Positions 9,745-19,398 of a stretch of 64,000 bases of DNA are shown here, in pieces. The DNA comes from Mesorhizobium sp. CAU 1732. GTDB taxonomy: Bacteria; Pseudomonadota; Alphaproteobacteria; Rhizobiales; Rhizobiaceae. Where the stretch lies: positions 1-64,000 of the forward strand of contig NZ_JBDQQR010000005.1 in the NCBI RefSeq assembly GCF_039888675.1, in the 5' to 3' direction. Made by a program: the position numbers and the translations under genes. The notes under the pieces are model-generated. The model had not been told where the DNA came from and made no database searches. It was given only the letters and a program-made list of their open reading frames with translations. Every line of letters starts with the position of its first letter. Position 1 is the first letter of the stretch.

Positions 9745-10143
9745 TCAGATCGAACGCAGAATGTCTTGCAGCGCCGTCACCTTCACAGGTCCGAGCCGCT
9801 GTTCGAACTCCTTCTGACATGACTCCCAGAGGGGACCTGCTTCCTCAAGCACCTCGATACCGCGTGGCGAAAGTGCAACCACCGCTTCCCTGTGGTCATC
9901 TTCGCTGCGCGCCGTCGAGACCATGCCCATTCGTTCCAGAACGCGGACGTTTCGACCCACGGTCGAGCGATCGAGTACCGCCTTGTGGCCGAGCTCGGTG
10001 AAGCTCACGGGCTGATACCGCTCTATCGTGCGAAGCAGCGAGTATTGAGCGATATTGATGCCCAAGGGTGCAAATGCTTCGTCATAGACCGAGCCAACCT
10101 TGCGGGCGGCAGTGCGCAGGAGGGTGCAATAGCAGCGAGACAT
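9745..10143 (-). CDS. MarR family transcriptional regulator
   Basis: 132 residues with a MarR winged helix: helix-turn-helix around VSFTELGHKAVLDRSTVGRNVRVLERMG, then the wing TARSEDDHREAVVALSPRG. The N-terminal CYC pair before TLLRTAARKVGSVYDEAFAPLG also occurs (as CNC) in the second MarR of this window, so a cysteine-based sensing role is possible. It lies upstream of the MFS gene on the same strand. Shared dyads upstream of both genes suggest autoregulation plus control of the exporter/reductase block. Confidence 0.9.
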   Translation of the reverse strand: MSRCYCTLLRTAARKVGSVYDEAFAPLGINIAQYSLLRTIERYQPVSFTELGHKAVLDRSTVGRNVRVLERMGMVSTARSEDDHREAVVALSPRGIEVLEEAGPLWESCQKEFEQRLGPVKVTALQDILRSI

Positions 10144-10147
10144 ATTG

Positions 10148-10161
10148 CGTGCATATACCCT
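10148..10161. promoter_or_regulatory. Candidate MarR operator in front of the MarR gene
   Basis: GCATATACCC (10151-10160), the inverse of GGGTATATGC in the dyad at 9709-9722, lies 8 bases upstream of the MarR start. It is an imperfect dyad with only one good arm here. Confidence 0.4.
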
Positions 10162-10169
10162 CTTCCGGC

Positions 10170-10820
10170 CTATGTCGAGCGAGCGAGGCGTTTTTCCGCA
10201 CCTGGCAGGGCGGACACGTTCCGTGAACCGCCGTCAAATGCCGGCCTCTCCAGACCTGCCACGAGAGTATCGACATGAAGGCGCAAGCCTGCGCGACGTG
10301 TATCGGGATCGGCCTTGTCTGACCTTAGGGTACCATAGGCTGCAGCTGTGAACATCCGTGCGGCGCCCGGAATCACCACGCCCTGCGATTCCAGAAGGTG
10401 GGCGATCAGCTCTTCAACCTGCGCCAGATGACGTTGGAGAATTTCCCTTGCACCGCGCCATGTGGGTTCGACCGCCTCCATTTCGTATGACGCGTCCCGC
10501 ACCAACCGCTCGATTGCGCATATCTGGGTGTCTAGGATCGCGGCAATGCGGAAGGAGAGCGAGGCAGGCCGCGGTGCGACGTCGTCGACGACAAGCCGCA
10601 CCGCGGCCTGCCTCATGATCTCCATGAGGGTAGCGAGGATTTCGTTCTTCGAGGCGAAATGGGTATAGACGCCGGGCCGGGAGACGCCTGCCCCTCCAGC
10701 TATGTCGCCGATCGACGTCCGCTTGAAGCCGTATCGGATGAAGAGCGTCCTAGCGGACTCCAGAATCCTCGCACGCTTCACCTCGGCTTCTGTGATTGGG
10801 CGGTCGCTTGGGCTGTTCAT
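10170..10820 (-). CDS. TetR/AcrR family transcriptional regulator
   Basis: 216 residues. The N-terminal TetR DNA-binding domain (ARTLFIRYGFKRTSIGDIAG, then GVSRPGVYTHFASKNEIL) is clear, followed by an alpha-helical ligand domain. The start overlaps the end of the small upstream gene (ATGA), implying translational coupling. It is not closely similar to the two paralogous TetR proteins at 11.1 and 31.8 kb. Targets are unknown. Confidence 0.9.
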   Translation of the reverse strand: MNSPSDRPITEAEVKRARILESARTLFIRYGFKRTSIGDIAGGAGVSRPGVYTHFASKNEILATLMEIMRQAAVRLVVDDVAPRPASLSFRIAAILDTQICAIERLVRDASYEMEAVEPTWRGAREILQRHLAQVEELIAHLLESQGVVIPGAARMFTAAAYGTLRSDKADPDTRRAGLRLHVDTLVAGLERPAFDGGSRNVSALPGAEKRLARST

Positions 10821-11017
10821 TGCTTCTCTGTGGTTTCTCCCGGTTGGCGTTCTACAAGCGCCCGTAGCCGGTCCAGTTCAGCCTCAACCGTGCGAACACG
10901 TTTCTCGAGCCTGACGAGATAGTCGCCCTGTGGGTCATCCATCCCCGACATTGCATCGAGTAAGGCAAGAGACCTTCGAAACAGCCGCGAGGTCGAGGAT
11001 CGGATCGCCGGGTACAT
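10817..11017 (-). CDS. Small coiled-coil hypothetical protein
   Basis: About 66 residues from ATG 11017, which is preceded by GGAG at a 9-base spacing. An upstream in-frame start at 11059 lacks this support. The C-terminal half (DYLVRLEKRVRTVEAELDRLRALVER) is a strong heptad-like helix. Its stop overlaps the TetR start by four bases, so the two are likely one operon. They face away from the TetR/copper ATPase pair. No family recognised. Confidence 0.55.
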   Translation of the reverse strand: MYPAIRSSTSRLFRRSLALLDAMSGMDDPQGDYLVRLEKRVRTVEAELDRLRALVERQPGETTEKQ

Positions 11018-11067
11018 GGTTGGTTGCTCCAGATCGTGTCCGTAGGATTGGGAAAGCAAGCTTAAAA

Positions 11068-11081
11068 ATGATAGCCATCAT
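11068..11081. promoter_or_regulatory. Dyad ATGAT-N4-ATCAT, site A1
   Basis: ATGATAGCCATCAT, perfect 5-bp arms. One of nine copies in the window of ATGAY-N4-RTCAT, in the divergent promoter region of the 10.8-11.0 kb genes and the 11.1 kb TetR gene. Confidence 0.6.
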
Positions 11082-11102
11082 GAAAAGCGTCAAGGTATAA
11101 TG

Positions 11103-11116
11103 ATGACAGCTATCAT
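11103..11116. promoter_or_regulatory. Dyad ATGAY-N4-RTCAT, site A2
   Basis: ATGACAGCTATCAT, 35 bases from site A1 and 33 bases upstream of the TetR start. Candidate autoregulatory operator. Confidence 0.6.
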
Positions 11117-11148
11117 TGATTGGTCGCGTCAGCCGAAAGGAGCCGTCG

Positions 11149-11745
11149 TTGCGTGTAACAAAGGAGAAGGCTCGGGAAAACCGCGAGCGCATCGTCGACA
11201 CCGCGGCGATGCTGTTCCGTGAGCAGGGGTTCGACCGTGTGGGCGTTGCGCAGCTCATGGAGCAGGCGGGTTTCACCCATGGCGGCTTCTACAATCACTT
11301 CGCTTCGAAGGACGAACTGATCGCGGAAGCGCTTGCACGATGCTTCGACGAACGCTCCGAACAATATGCAGGCCATGAGGCAATTGCCATAGTCGAGCGC
11401 TATCTGTCGCGGGATCACAGGGATGCCCCCGGCCGCGGCTGTCCCGCCGCAGCTTTGGGCAGCGACGCATCGCGTCAGTCGGACGAGACGCGCTCGGCGT
11501 TTGCCGCAGGGGTCGAGAACATGATCGCGGCGATCGAGAAAGACGTGCGCCCGAAGCAGGCTCACGATCCGGTTTCGCGTGCGCGAGCCATCAGCGTACT
11601 GGCTCAGGCTGTTGGAGCAATGATCCTTTCGCGAGCTTGCCCGGAGAGTTCCTCATTGGCCGACGACATCCTCGATACCTGCCGTGCGGAGTGTATCTCG
11701 ATCTTCGACAATCACGGGGAAAGAGAACTGTCCGGAGAATCGTAA
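11149..11745 (+). CDS. TetR family regulator upstream of copper ATPase
   Basis: 198 residues from TTG 11149. I chose this start because AAAGGAG lies 6 bases before it; an upstream TTG at 11116 overlaps the operator. The DNA-binding domain ends in GFTHGGFYNHFASKDELIAEAL. The C-terminal domain has the HRDAPGRGCPAAALGSD stretch. Both parts closely resemble the TetR at 31761 (AGLTHGGFYGHF, HRDDPAHGCPTAALVAE), and both genes carry the same 14-bp dyad upstream. The copper ATPase starts three bases after its stop. Confidence 0.9.
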   Translation: MRVTKEKARENRERIVDTAAMLFREQGFDRVGVAQLMEQAGFTHGGFYNHFASKDELIAEALARCFDERSEQYAGHEAIAIVERYLSRDHRDAPGRGCPAAALGSDASRQSDETRSAFAAGVENMIAAIEKDVRPKQAHDPVSRARAISVLAQAVGAMILSRACPESSSLADDILDTCRAECISIFDNHGERELSGES

Positions 11746-11748
11746 GCG

Positions 11749-14231
11749 ATGCCCAACAAGCATGACCAAGGACCGCACGACCATGCGGCACATGGCAGTT
11801 CAAGTCACTTGCCGCATGGCATCGCGGAGCCCTCGCCCGCTTTGAAAGACGCCGTCAAGGACCCGGTCTGCGGTATGACCGTGAATCCACAGACAGCGCA
11901 GCACAGGATCGAGCATCAGGGCACTGTCCACCATTTTTGCTCCTCCGGTTGCAAGGCCAAATTCGAGGCCGATCCCGAGCGCTACATTGCTACGGAATCG
12001 GCTTCCGACGGCGCTGTTGCCCACGACCATTCGCAGAGCGATCCTGCCGATGCCAACGCGCATCACCGCAAAAGACAAGTCGCTGCCGCTGAACCAGCGG
12101 CCGAACGCGCGGTGTGGACATGCCCCATGCACCCCGAAATACGGCGGAATGTACCGGGCAACTGCCCGATCTGCGGAATGGCGCTCGAACCGCTCGTGGC
12201 AGCGCCCGATACGGGACCGAGCCCGGAACTGAAGGACATGACGCGCCGGTTCTGGATCGGATTGGTGCTGGCCTTGCCGGTGTTCGTTCTGGAGATGGGT
12301 TCTCACCTAATTCCGGCTCTGCATCATCTCGTGCCGGGGCATATTTCCGTAGCGGTGCAAATGATCTTGGCCACACCGGTCGTGCTCTGGGCCGGCTGGC
12401 CGTTCTTCGAGCGTGCCCGGGAGTCAGTGCGCACGCGCAACCTGAATATGTTCACGCTGATCGCCATGGGCACTGGCGTCGCCTGGGCGTACAGCATGGT
12501 TGCGGCTCTCGTCCCAGGGATCTTTCCGGCTGCGTTCAGAGCCGGCGATGGAACTGTAGCGGTCTACTTCGAGGCCGCCGCCGTTATCACCGTTCTGGTG
12601 TTGCTCGGCCAGGTGCTGGAACTGCGCGCCCGTGAGCAGACCTCCGGCGCGATCCGCGCATTGCTGGACCTGGCCCCGAAAACTGCGCGCCGGATCGGAG
12701 AGGCCGGCGCGGAAGAAGACATACCCATCGACGCTGTGCAGATCGGCGACCTTTTGCGGGTACGACCGGGTGAGACGGTGCCCGTCGATGGCATGGTCAC
12801 GGAGGGCCGCTCCTCGCTGGACGAATCCATGGTGACGGGCGAATCCATGCCGGTGACGCGCGCCGCCGGGGAAAATGTCGTCGGCGGCATGATGAACCAG
12901 ACGGGCGCGCTCGTCATCCGGGCCGAGAAGATCGGCAAGGATACGATGCTCGCGCGCATCGTGCAGATGGTCGCGGACGCCCAACGTTCGCGAGCGCGGA
13001 TCCAGCGCATGGCCGATCAGGTGTCCGGCTGGTTCGTACCGGTGGTGATCGCCATCGCGCTCCTCGCGTTTGCGGCATGGGGGATATGGGGGCCGGAACC
13101 GCGCCTTGCCCATGGCCTTGTCGCTGCCGTCTCGGTCCTGATCATCGCCTGTCCCTGCGCGCTCGGCCTCGCCACGCCCATGTCGATCATGGTTGGCGTC
13201 GGCAAGGGTGCGGGCGCGGGCGTCCTAATCAAGAATGCCGAAGCGCTGGAGCGCATGGAGAAGGTCGATACGCTGGTTGTCGACAAGACGGGAACGCTGA
13301 CCGAAGGCAAGCCGGCGGTTACGAAGGTCGTCGCCGGGGAGGGGGTTGCGGAAGACGAGATCCTGCGGCTTGCGGCCGCGGTCGAGAAAGCGTCGGAACA
13401 TCCGCTGGCGCTGGCGATCGTCGCGGCGGCGGACGGCAAGGGCATCGCCGTACCGGCGGTTAGCGATTTCGACTCTCCGACAGGCAAGGGCGCGCTCGGT
13501 ACGGTCGAAGGACAACGGATCGTGCTCGGCAACGCAGCTTTCCTCAAGGAAAACGGCGTCGATGCGTCCGCGTTGTCGCAGGAGGCGGATGCCTTGCGCC
13601 ATGACGGTGCAACGGCGATTTATATCTGTATCGACCATCGCGCAGCCGGCATCTTCGCGATCGCCGACCCGATCAAGGCCACGACGCGGGAAGCTCTCAA
13701 GGCTCTGCATGCGGACGGCATCCGCATCGTCATGCTCACCGGTGACAACCGTACGACCGCGGAGGCCGTCGCACGCGAACTAGGAATAGACGAGGTCGAG
13801 GCTGACGTGCTCCCAGACCAGAAGAGCGCCGTCGTTGCCCGGCTGAAGTCGGAGGGCAGGGTAGTGGCCATGGCCGGCGACGGGGTCAACGACGCACCGG
13901 CGCTCGCTGCCGCCGATGTTGGTATCGCAATGGGGTCTGAACCGATGTCGCCATCGAAAGCTCGGGCGTCACCCTTCTGAAGGGCGATCTGAACGGTATC
14001 GTCAAGGCGCGCCGCCTGTCGGAAGCGACGATGCGCAACATCCGGCAGAACCTCGTCTTTGCCTTCATCTACAATGCGGCCGGAGTGCCGGTTGCGGCGG
14101 GCGTGCTCTATCCGGTCTTCGGCATCCTGCTTTCTCCAATCATCGCCGCGGCGGCCATGGCGCTGTCTTCAGTCAGCGTCATCGGCAATGCTCTCAGGTT
14201 GCGTAGCGCCTTAGTGGCACATGACATCTAA
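11749..14231 (+). pseudogene. copA: Copper-translocating P1B-type ATPase, frameshifted
   Basis: P-type ATPase exporting copper across the inner membrane. In order: a His-rich start, a YHS domain (DPVCGMTVNP...HHFCSSGCKAKF), a heavy-metal-binding segment (WTCPMHPEI...NCPICGMALEPL), the TGES loop (DESMVTGESMPV), the ion motif CPC (near residue 467), the phosphorylation site DKTGT (near 511), SEHPLA and GDGVNDAP (near 710). The open frame stops at 13980 after [10 protein letters not shown]. The expected [18 protein letters not shown] and the last two membrane helices continue in another frame to 14231. One missing G near 13935-13940 explains this; with it the protein would be about 827 residues. 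Either a real inactivating mutation or a sequencing error. Confidence 0.85.
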
Positions 14232-14712
14232 GCGCTGTGCTCGGTAGATTGATTTCGTGCAAACGAATTCGCAGGAGAGGTCGGACGGCTTGCGATCAAT
14301 GTGCCAGCTTGATCCTAGCGAAGTGCTTGGCAAATTCGGGCCTCATGTGCTCGGCCCTTTCTCTCAAGAGTGGACGGCATTCACCGCATTGGAGGCTAAG
14401 TTGCGGGTTACCCGCATCAATCAGTCCATCGGAACGGATTTTTCCAAATCATACTAATTCTATAAATTTTGTTCTTTATGGTTGGCGTCAGATTGGCATG
14501 ATGAGCGCCTGCCTTTGCGCGGGTGTGTTCTTATCGAGGAGCATCATGTAGTCCCGATCAATATAGTCCCGCATTGTAACAGATTTTATTTTGCATCAGC
14601 CTGTAAAGATTCGGCTCGGTGAATGGAAACAATTATATGATCTCCACCATGTATATTATGATTTAGCGTTTAATAGTCTCTATTGAGTTTCTTAAATAGA
14701 AGAAAGAAGACA
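14232..14712. other. Gap between copA and the organosulfur operon
   Basis: About 480 bases, clearly richer in A+T than its surroundings from 14450 onward. One frame (GTG 14257 to 14457, 66 codons) has no recognisable similarity and no convincing ribosome site; it may be a gene remnant. TAGTCCCG occurs twice close together (about 14549-14576). The AT-rich part probably holds the promoter of the downstream operon. Confidence 0.4.
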
Positions 14713-15273
14713 GTGACCTACTCGATCGTCGGCTTCTCCGGCAACATCACGCGTCCGTCCCGCACGCGCCAACTCGTGGACCATCTCGTTCTTTCGATTG
14801 CGGAGCGTGGCAGTGCCCAACGACGCCTTTTCGACATTGAGGATATCGGACCTTCTCTGGGCGCGGCGCGGAACGTGGGGCAACTCGACCAGAGTGGCCA
14901 AGACGTTCTACTACAGATCAAGTCGGCCGACCTTCTTGTCGTCGGATCGCCCACCTACAAGGGCAGCTATACCGGCCTCTTCAAGCACTTTTTCGACCTC
15001 ATAGAGCCAGACGCGCTCCTTGGTAAGCCGGTGCTTCTTGCCGCGACAGGTGGAGGTCAGCGGCATTCTCTGATGATCGAGCACCAGTTGCGTCCGCTGT
15101 TCGGCTTTTTCCAGGCACTGACCTTGCCCACTGGTGTGTACGCCTCGGCTAAAGACTTCAGGGAGGGCGGTCCGGTGTCCAGCGAACTTCACGATCGCTC
15201 CCGGCAAGCCGTAGAGGAAGCGCTGCGACTGCTTCCCCGATCCTTCGCAGATGCTTCCATCGCCGCAGAGTGA
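14713..15273 (+). CDS. NAD(P)H-dependent FMN reductase, MsuE/SsuE type
   Basis: 187 residues from GTG 14713, preceded by AGAAAGAAGA. The N-terminus VTYSIVGFSGNITRPSRTR matches the usual beginning of MsuE-like flavin reductases, and VVGSPTYKGSYTGLFKHFFDLI is the flavodoxin-fold flavin-binding segment. These enzymes supply reduced FMN to two-component monooxygenases that cleave sulfonates or other C-S bonds. It is the first gene of a plus-strand operon and is followed directly by such a monooxygenase. Confidence 0.9.
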   Translation: MTYSIVGFSGNITRPSRTRQLVDHLVLSIAERGSAQRRLFDIEDIGPSLGAARNVGQLDQSGQDVLLQIKSADLLVVGSPTYKGSYTGLFKHFFDLIEPDALLGKPVLLAATGGGQRHSLMIEHQLRPLFGFFQALTLPTGVYASAKDFREGGPVSSELHDRSRQAVEEALRLLPRSFADASIAAE

Positions 15274-15332
15274 GCGGCTCCTTGGCTAACGCGGGGCGAC
15301 GCAGCTCTGCCACCGTAAACGAGGTAAGATCC

Positions 15333-16667
15333 ATGACTGATCGCAAACTGCACATCGGTACATTCCTGGTTGGTATACATGCGGGACATTGGCGGGATGC
15401 CGAGACGCCAGCGGACGCCGTCTCCAACATCAAGTCCTTCATCAGATTTGCGCAGCTTGCCGAAGCGGCGAAGTTCGATTTCGGGTTCATTGCCGACTCC
15501 GCCTACATCAACAAGGATTCGGCATGGGCGCTTCTGAGTCGACTTGAGCCAATCACCGCGCTTTCGGCCCTGGCCACAGTGACCACCCATCTTGGTTTGG
15601 CCGGAACGGTCTCCAGCTCGTACTCGAACCCCTTCGAAGTCGCGCGCCAGTTCGCATCGCTTGATCGGATCAGCGGCGGTCGCGCCGGATGGAACGTGGT
15701 CACTTCGGCTCTCGAAGGGGCCGGTCGCAATTTCGGGCAAGAGCGGCTGCATTCCCACGAAAAGCGCTACCGTATCGCGGAGGAACACGTCGAGGTCGTG
15801 CGGGGGCTCTGGAACTCCTGGGCCGACGACGCCTTCACGCGGAACAAAGAGACCGGCGAATACTTCGATCGCGAGAAGCTCTTCACACTCAATCACAAGG
15901 GCGAGTTCTTCAAGGTGGAAGGTCCGCTCAACATCGAGCGGTCTCCGCAGGGGCATCCTGTCATATTCCAGGCTGGCGCTTCGCCGGCGGGCAAGCGGCT
16001 CGCTGCCCGGACCGCCGACGCGATCTACGCGCCTTCGCCGACCGACGAGGTCAAGGCTCGCGCAGATTACCAGGAATGGAAACGGCTCGCCGAGGAAAAC
16101 GGGCGCAATCCGGACCATCTACTGGTCCTGCCTAATTTCCAGCCTGTTGTTGGGCGCACCGACGCCGATGCGCAGGAGCAATACGAGAAATCGAACCGGT
16201 TTATAGATGTTGATCACTCGCTGAGGATCATCAGCCGCTACTTCAACTATTTCGACTTCACGTCGATCGCGTGGGATAAGCCATTTCCGCACGATATCCT
16301 TGTTCATTCGAAGGAAGGCTTCGTCTCCGCCGCAGAACATCTCGTCGCCGATGCCCATCGCCATGGCCTTTCGGTCGCGGAGGCCGCGTTGAAGCACTCC
16401 AGGCCGTCGAAGGAGTTCGTCGGCAGCGCGGAACACATCGCCGACAAGATCGAGCGCTATTTCACCACCGGTATCCTCGACGGCTTCGTGGTGACGGTGA
16501 GCGAGGAGAACCTCGAGCGTTTCACCGATCTCGTGATTCCCATTCTGCAGCGCCGCGGCCTGTTCCGAACCGAATACGAGTCGACCACGTTGCGCGGACA
16601 TCTCGGTCTGCCGTTCCCGGAAAACCCTAATGTGGCTACCGCCTCGCGCCGGGAGGCGGCCGAGTGA
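15333..16667 (+). CDS. FMN-dependent monooxygenase, NtaA/SnaA/DszA family (LLM class)
   Basis: 444 residues from ATG 15333, preceded by GAGG; an earlier in-frame start at 15270 overlaps the reductase gene. The family block FASLDRISGGRAGWNVVTS and the late IADKIERYFTTGILDGFVV are present. This family takes reduced FMN from a partner reductase and oxidises nitrilotriacetate, dibenzothiophene sulfone, dimethyl sulfide and similar substrates. The adjacent reductase, sulfurtransferase and sulfonate-type ABC importer favour an organosulfur substrate. It is a paralogue of the truncated enzyme at 38 kb. Confidence 0.92.
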   Translation: MTDRKLHIGTFLVGIHAGHWRDAETPADAVSNIKSFIRFAQLAEAAKFDFGFIADSAYINKDSAWALLSRLEPITALSALATVTTHLGLAGTVSSSYSNPFEVARQFASLDRISGGRAGWNVVTSALEGAGRNFGQERLHSHEKRYRIAEEHVEVVRGLWNSWADDAFTRNKETGEYFDREKLFTLNHKGEFFKVEGPLNIERSPQGHPVIFQAGASPAGKRLAARTADAIYAPSPTDEVKARADYQEWKRLAEENGRNPDHLLVLPNFQPVVGRTDADAQEQYEKSNRFIDVDHSLRIISRYFNYFDFTSIAWDKPFPHDILVHSKEGFVSAAEHLVADAHRHGLSVAEAALKHSRPSKEFVGSAEHIADKIERYFTTGILDGFVVTVSEENLERFTDLVIPILQRRGLFRTEYESTTLRGHLGLPFPENPNVATASRREAAE

Positions 16668-16969
16668 TGAGCCAGACCATCCAGCTCAGGCGCTACTCGA
16701 TTGCCGAGGGCAAGGAGGACGCTTTCCTCGCCTCGTGGTCGTCACAGATTCCGCAACTGCGACGGAAGTACGGCTTCGAGATCAAGTTCGCCTATCTCGA
16801 TCGCGGGAATGGTCTCTTCGTTTGGGCGGTCGCGGTAGAGGGAGACGAAGAAGCTTTCCTCGCCGCGGAGCGAAGCTATTACGGGTCGCCGGAAAAGGCG
16901 GGGCTCGGAAACGGCGATCCTTCCATCCTGCGCGATATCTCGGTTGGCTTCGTCCAGCCCGTGCACTGA
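16667..16969 (+). CDS. NIPSNAP-like protein
   Basis: 100 residues. The start ATG 16667 overlaps the monooxygenase stop (TGATG), implying coupling. The pattern IQLRRYSIAEGKEDAFLASWSSQIPQLRRKYGF, ending in ISVGFVQP, is that of a NIPSNAP/dimeric alpha-beta barrel protein. No catalytic function is established for the bacterial members. In this operon it may assist the monooxygenase or handle a labile intermediate. Confidence 0.7.
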   Translation: MSQTIQLRRYSIAEGKEDAFLASWSSQIPQLRRKYGFEIKFAYLDRGNGLFVWAVAVEGDEEAFLAAERSYYGSPEKAGLGNGDPSILRDISVGFVQPVH

Positions 16970-17003
16970 CAGCCGCAATCGCAAGCACAATCAAGGTAAT
17001 CAC

Positions 17004-17819
17004 ATGACACAGCTCATCGAAGCAGCCGACCTGCGCGCCGCGCCCAAGAACTACAGAATTGTCGCCATTCATTTCGATGCGGATACGGAGGACAGCCGCG
17101 CGGCGTTTGCTGCCGAACACATACCGGGTGCCGTTCTCGCAGATCGTCTCATTTTCTCCCGGGCGCCGGAGAAGGGAGAGGGCCGCAACCCTCTTCCGCG
17201 AAGGGAGCAACTCGAGAAGGATGTTCGAACCCTTGGGCTTTTGCTCGGTGATCGGATCGTCCTCTACGATGCGAAGAAGAACGTCTTTGCAAGCCGCGCC
17301 TGGTGGGTGCTGCGAAACGCCGGTTTCACCGATGTGCGGATTCTGAACGGCGGACTCAAGGCTTGGAAGGCCGCAGGGGGCGAGATCGCATCGGGTGACG
17401 TTACCGTCCGACCAAGCTCCGTCGAAATCAGTGACGATCGCCTGCCGGCCATCTCGGGCGACGACGCGGCAGTCTTTCCTCAGCGCGGCATCTTGCTGGA
17501 CGCGCGTTCGGCCGCGCGTTTTTCAGGCCAGCCCGATCCGCTCGATCCCCGACCGGGCCATGTACCCGGCGCCGTCAACATTCCGTGGGAAGGGCTCATC
17601 GACGACCAGGACCGTTTCCTTCCCGCTTCAGAACTGCGTGAGCGTTTCGCCAGCCTCGGCATAAAGCCCGACACCGCAGTCGCGGCCTATTGTGGCTCGG
17701 GCGTCTCGGCCGCCCATGTCCTCGTATCGCTGGAAGTGGCCGGTTTCCCGACAGGAGCGCTCTATCCCGGATCGTGGAGCGAATGGGCGGCGGATCCGCG
17801 CCGGCCGGTCGAGGCGTGA
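17004..17819 (+). CDS. Two-domain sulfurtransferase (rhodanese/3-mercaptopyruvate type)
   Basis: 271 residues from ATG 17004, with AAGG upstream. Two rhodanese domains are visible: the first includes GDRIVLYDAKKNVFASRAWWVLRNAGF and the second LLDARSAARF...HVPGAVNIPWEG. The active loop in the second domain is YCGSGVSA, with the catalytic cysteine. The enzyme moves sulfane sulfur from a donor thiol to cyanide, thiols or sulfite. Its place in an FMN-monooxygenase/ABC operon suggests it processes sulfur released from the substrate. Confidence 0.9.
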   Translation: MTQLIEAADLRAAPKNYRIVAIHFDADTEDSRAAFAAEHIPGAVLADRLIFSRAPEKGEGRNPLPRREQLEKDVRTLGLLLGDRIVLYDAKKNVFASRAWWVLRNAGFTDVRILNGGLKAWKAAGGEIASGDVTVRPSSVEISDDRLPAISGDDAAVFPQRGILLDARSAARFSGQPDPLDPRPGHVPGAVNIPWEGLIDDQDRFLPASELRERFASLGIKPDTAVAAYCGSGVSAAHVLVSLEVAGFPTGALYPGSWSEWAADPRRPVEA

Positions 17820-17827
17820 GCGGCGTC

Positions 17828-18592
17828 ATGGCGGGACTGCTGACAGATAAGGTCGTATTGGTCACCGGTGGCGGCCGGGGCATCGGCGCGGCCTCGGCTC
17901 GGCTTTTCGCCGCTGAAGGTGCGGCTGTCGTGCTTGCATCGCGCTCGTCCGATGAAATCGCGGCTGTCGCCGAAACGATCGAGGCAATCGGCGGGAAGGC
18001 ATCGTGGCAGAGGGCCGATGTTTCGGTCGGCGACGAGGTCAGCGCGCTCATATCCTTCGTTGTCTCCAGGCACGGCCGTATCGACGGCGCGTTCGCATGC
18101 GCCGGAATGGGATCAGGCGGCTCCGGCAGCGTCTTAGACATCGAGGAAAAGGACTTCGACGCGAGTTTCGACGCAAATACGCGCAGCGCATGGCTAACCG
18201 TCAAGCATGTGTCGAAGGCGATGATCGCGGCCGGCAAGGGCGGGTCCATCGTGACCACGAGCAGCATCGCGTCGACCATGACCAACACGCGCGGTGGAAT
18301 CTACGCAGCGGCAAAGCACGCCGTGGACCGGATTTCCACGGTTGCCGCCCGCGAGCTTGGTCCGTTGGGCATCCGCGTGAACACCATCGCTCCCGGCGCA
18401 ACGCGCACCGAGATGTTCGCTAGGTGGGAGAAGAGCAAGCCCGGGATCACTGAGGAGATCGCCCGCACGACGCCTCTCGGGCGAATCGGAGAGGCCAGCG
18501 AGATCGCGGAGGCCGCCGCCTGGTTGCTCAGCGACAGGGCGTCCTATGTCAGCGGCGCCTTCCTGCTGGTCGATGGCGCGCGGAGCGTATGA
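17828..18592 (+). CDS. SDR family oxidoreductase
   Basis: 254 residues from ATG 17828; GTG 17816, overlapping the previous stop, is an alternative start. Classical short-chain dehydrogenase: VTGGGRGIGAASARLF (cofactor), a CAGMG stretch in place of NNAG, TTSSIAS and GIYAAAKHAVDRI with the catalytic Tyr and Lys. NAD(P)-dependent reduction or oxidation of a carbonyl/alcohol is expected. It lies between the sulfurtransferase and the ABC importer genes in the same operon. Confidence 0.9.
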   Translation: MAGLLTDKVVLVTGGGRGIGAASARLFAAEGAAVVLASRSSDEIAAVAETIEAIGGKASWQRADVSVGDEVSALISFVVSRHGRIDGAFACAGMGSGGSGSVLDIEEKDFDASFDANTRSAWLTVKHVSKAMIAAGKGGSIVTTSSIASTMTNTRGGIYAAAKHAVDRISTVAARELGPLGIRVNTIAPGATRTEMFARWEKSKPGITEEIARTTPLGRIGEASEIAEAAAWLLSDRASYVSGAFLLVDGARSV

Positions 18593-18621
18593 GTCAGGTT
18601 CGAAAGAAGAAGGGGCATGTC

Positions 18622-19387
<766 letters not shown>

Positions 19388-19398
<11 letters not shown>

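Noticed and set aside
14257..14457. 66-codon frame after copA
   Set aside because: No ribosome site, no recognised similarity and atypical composition; described only as part of the intergenic gap.
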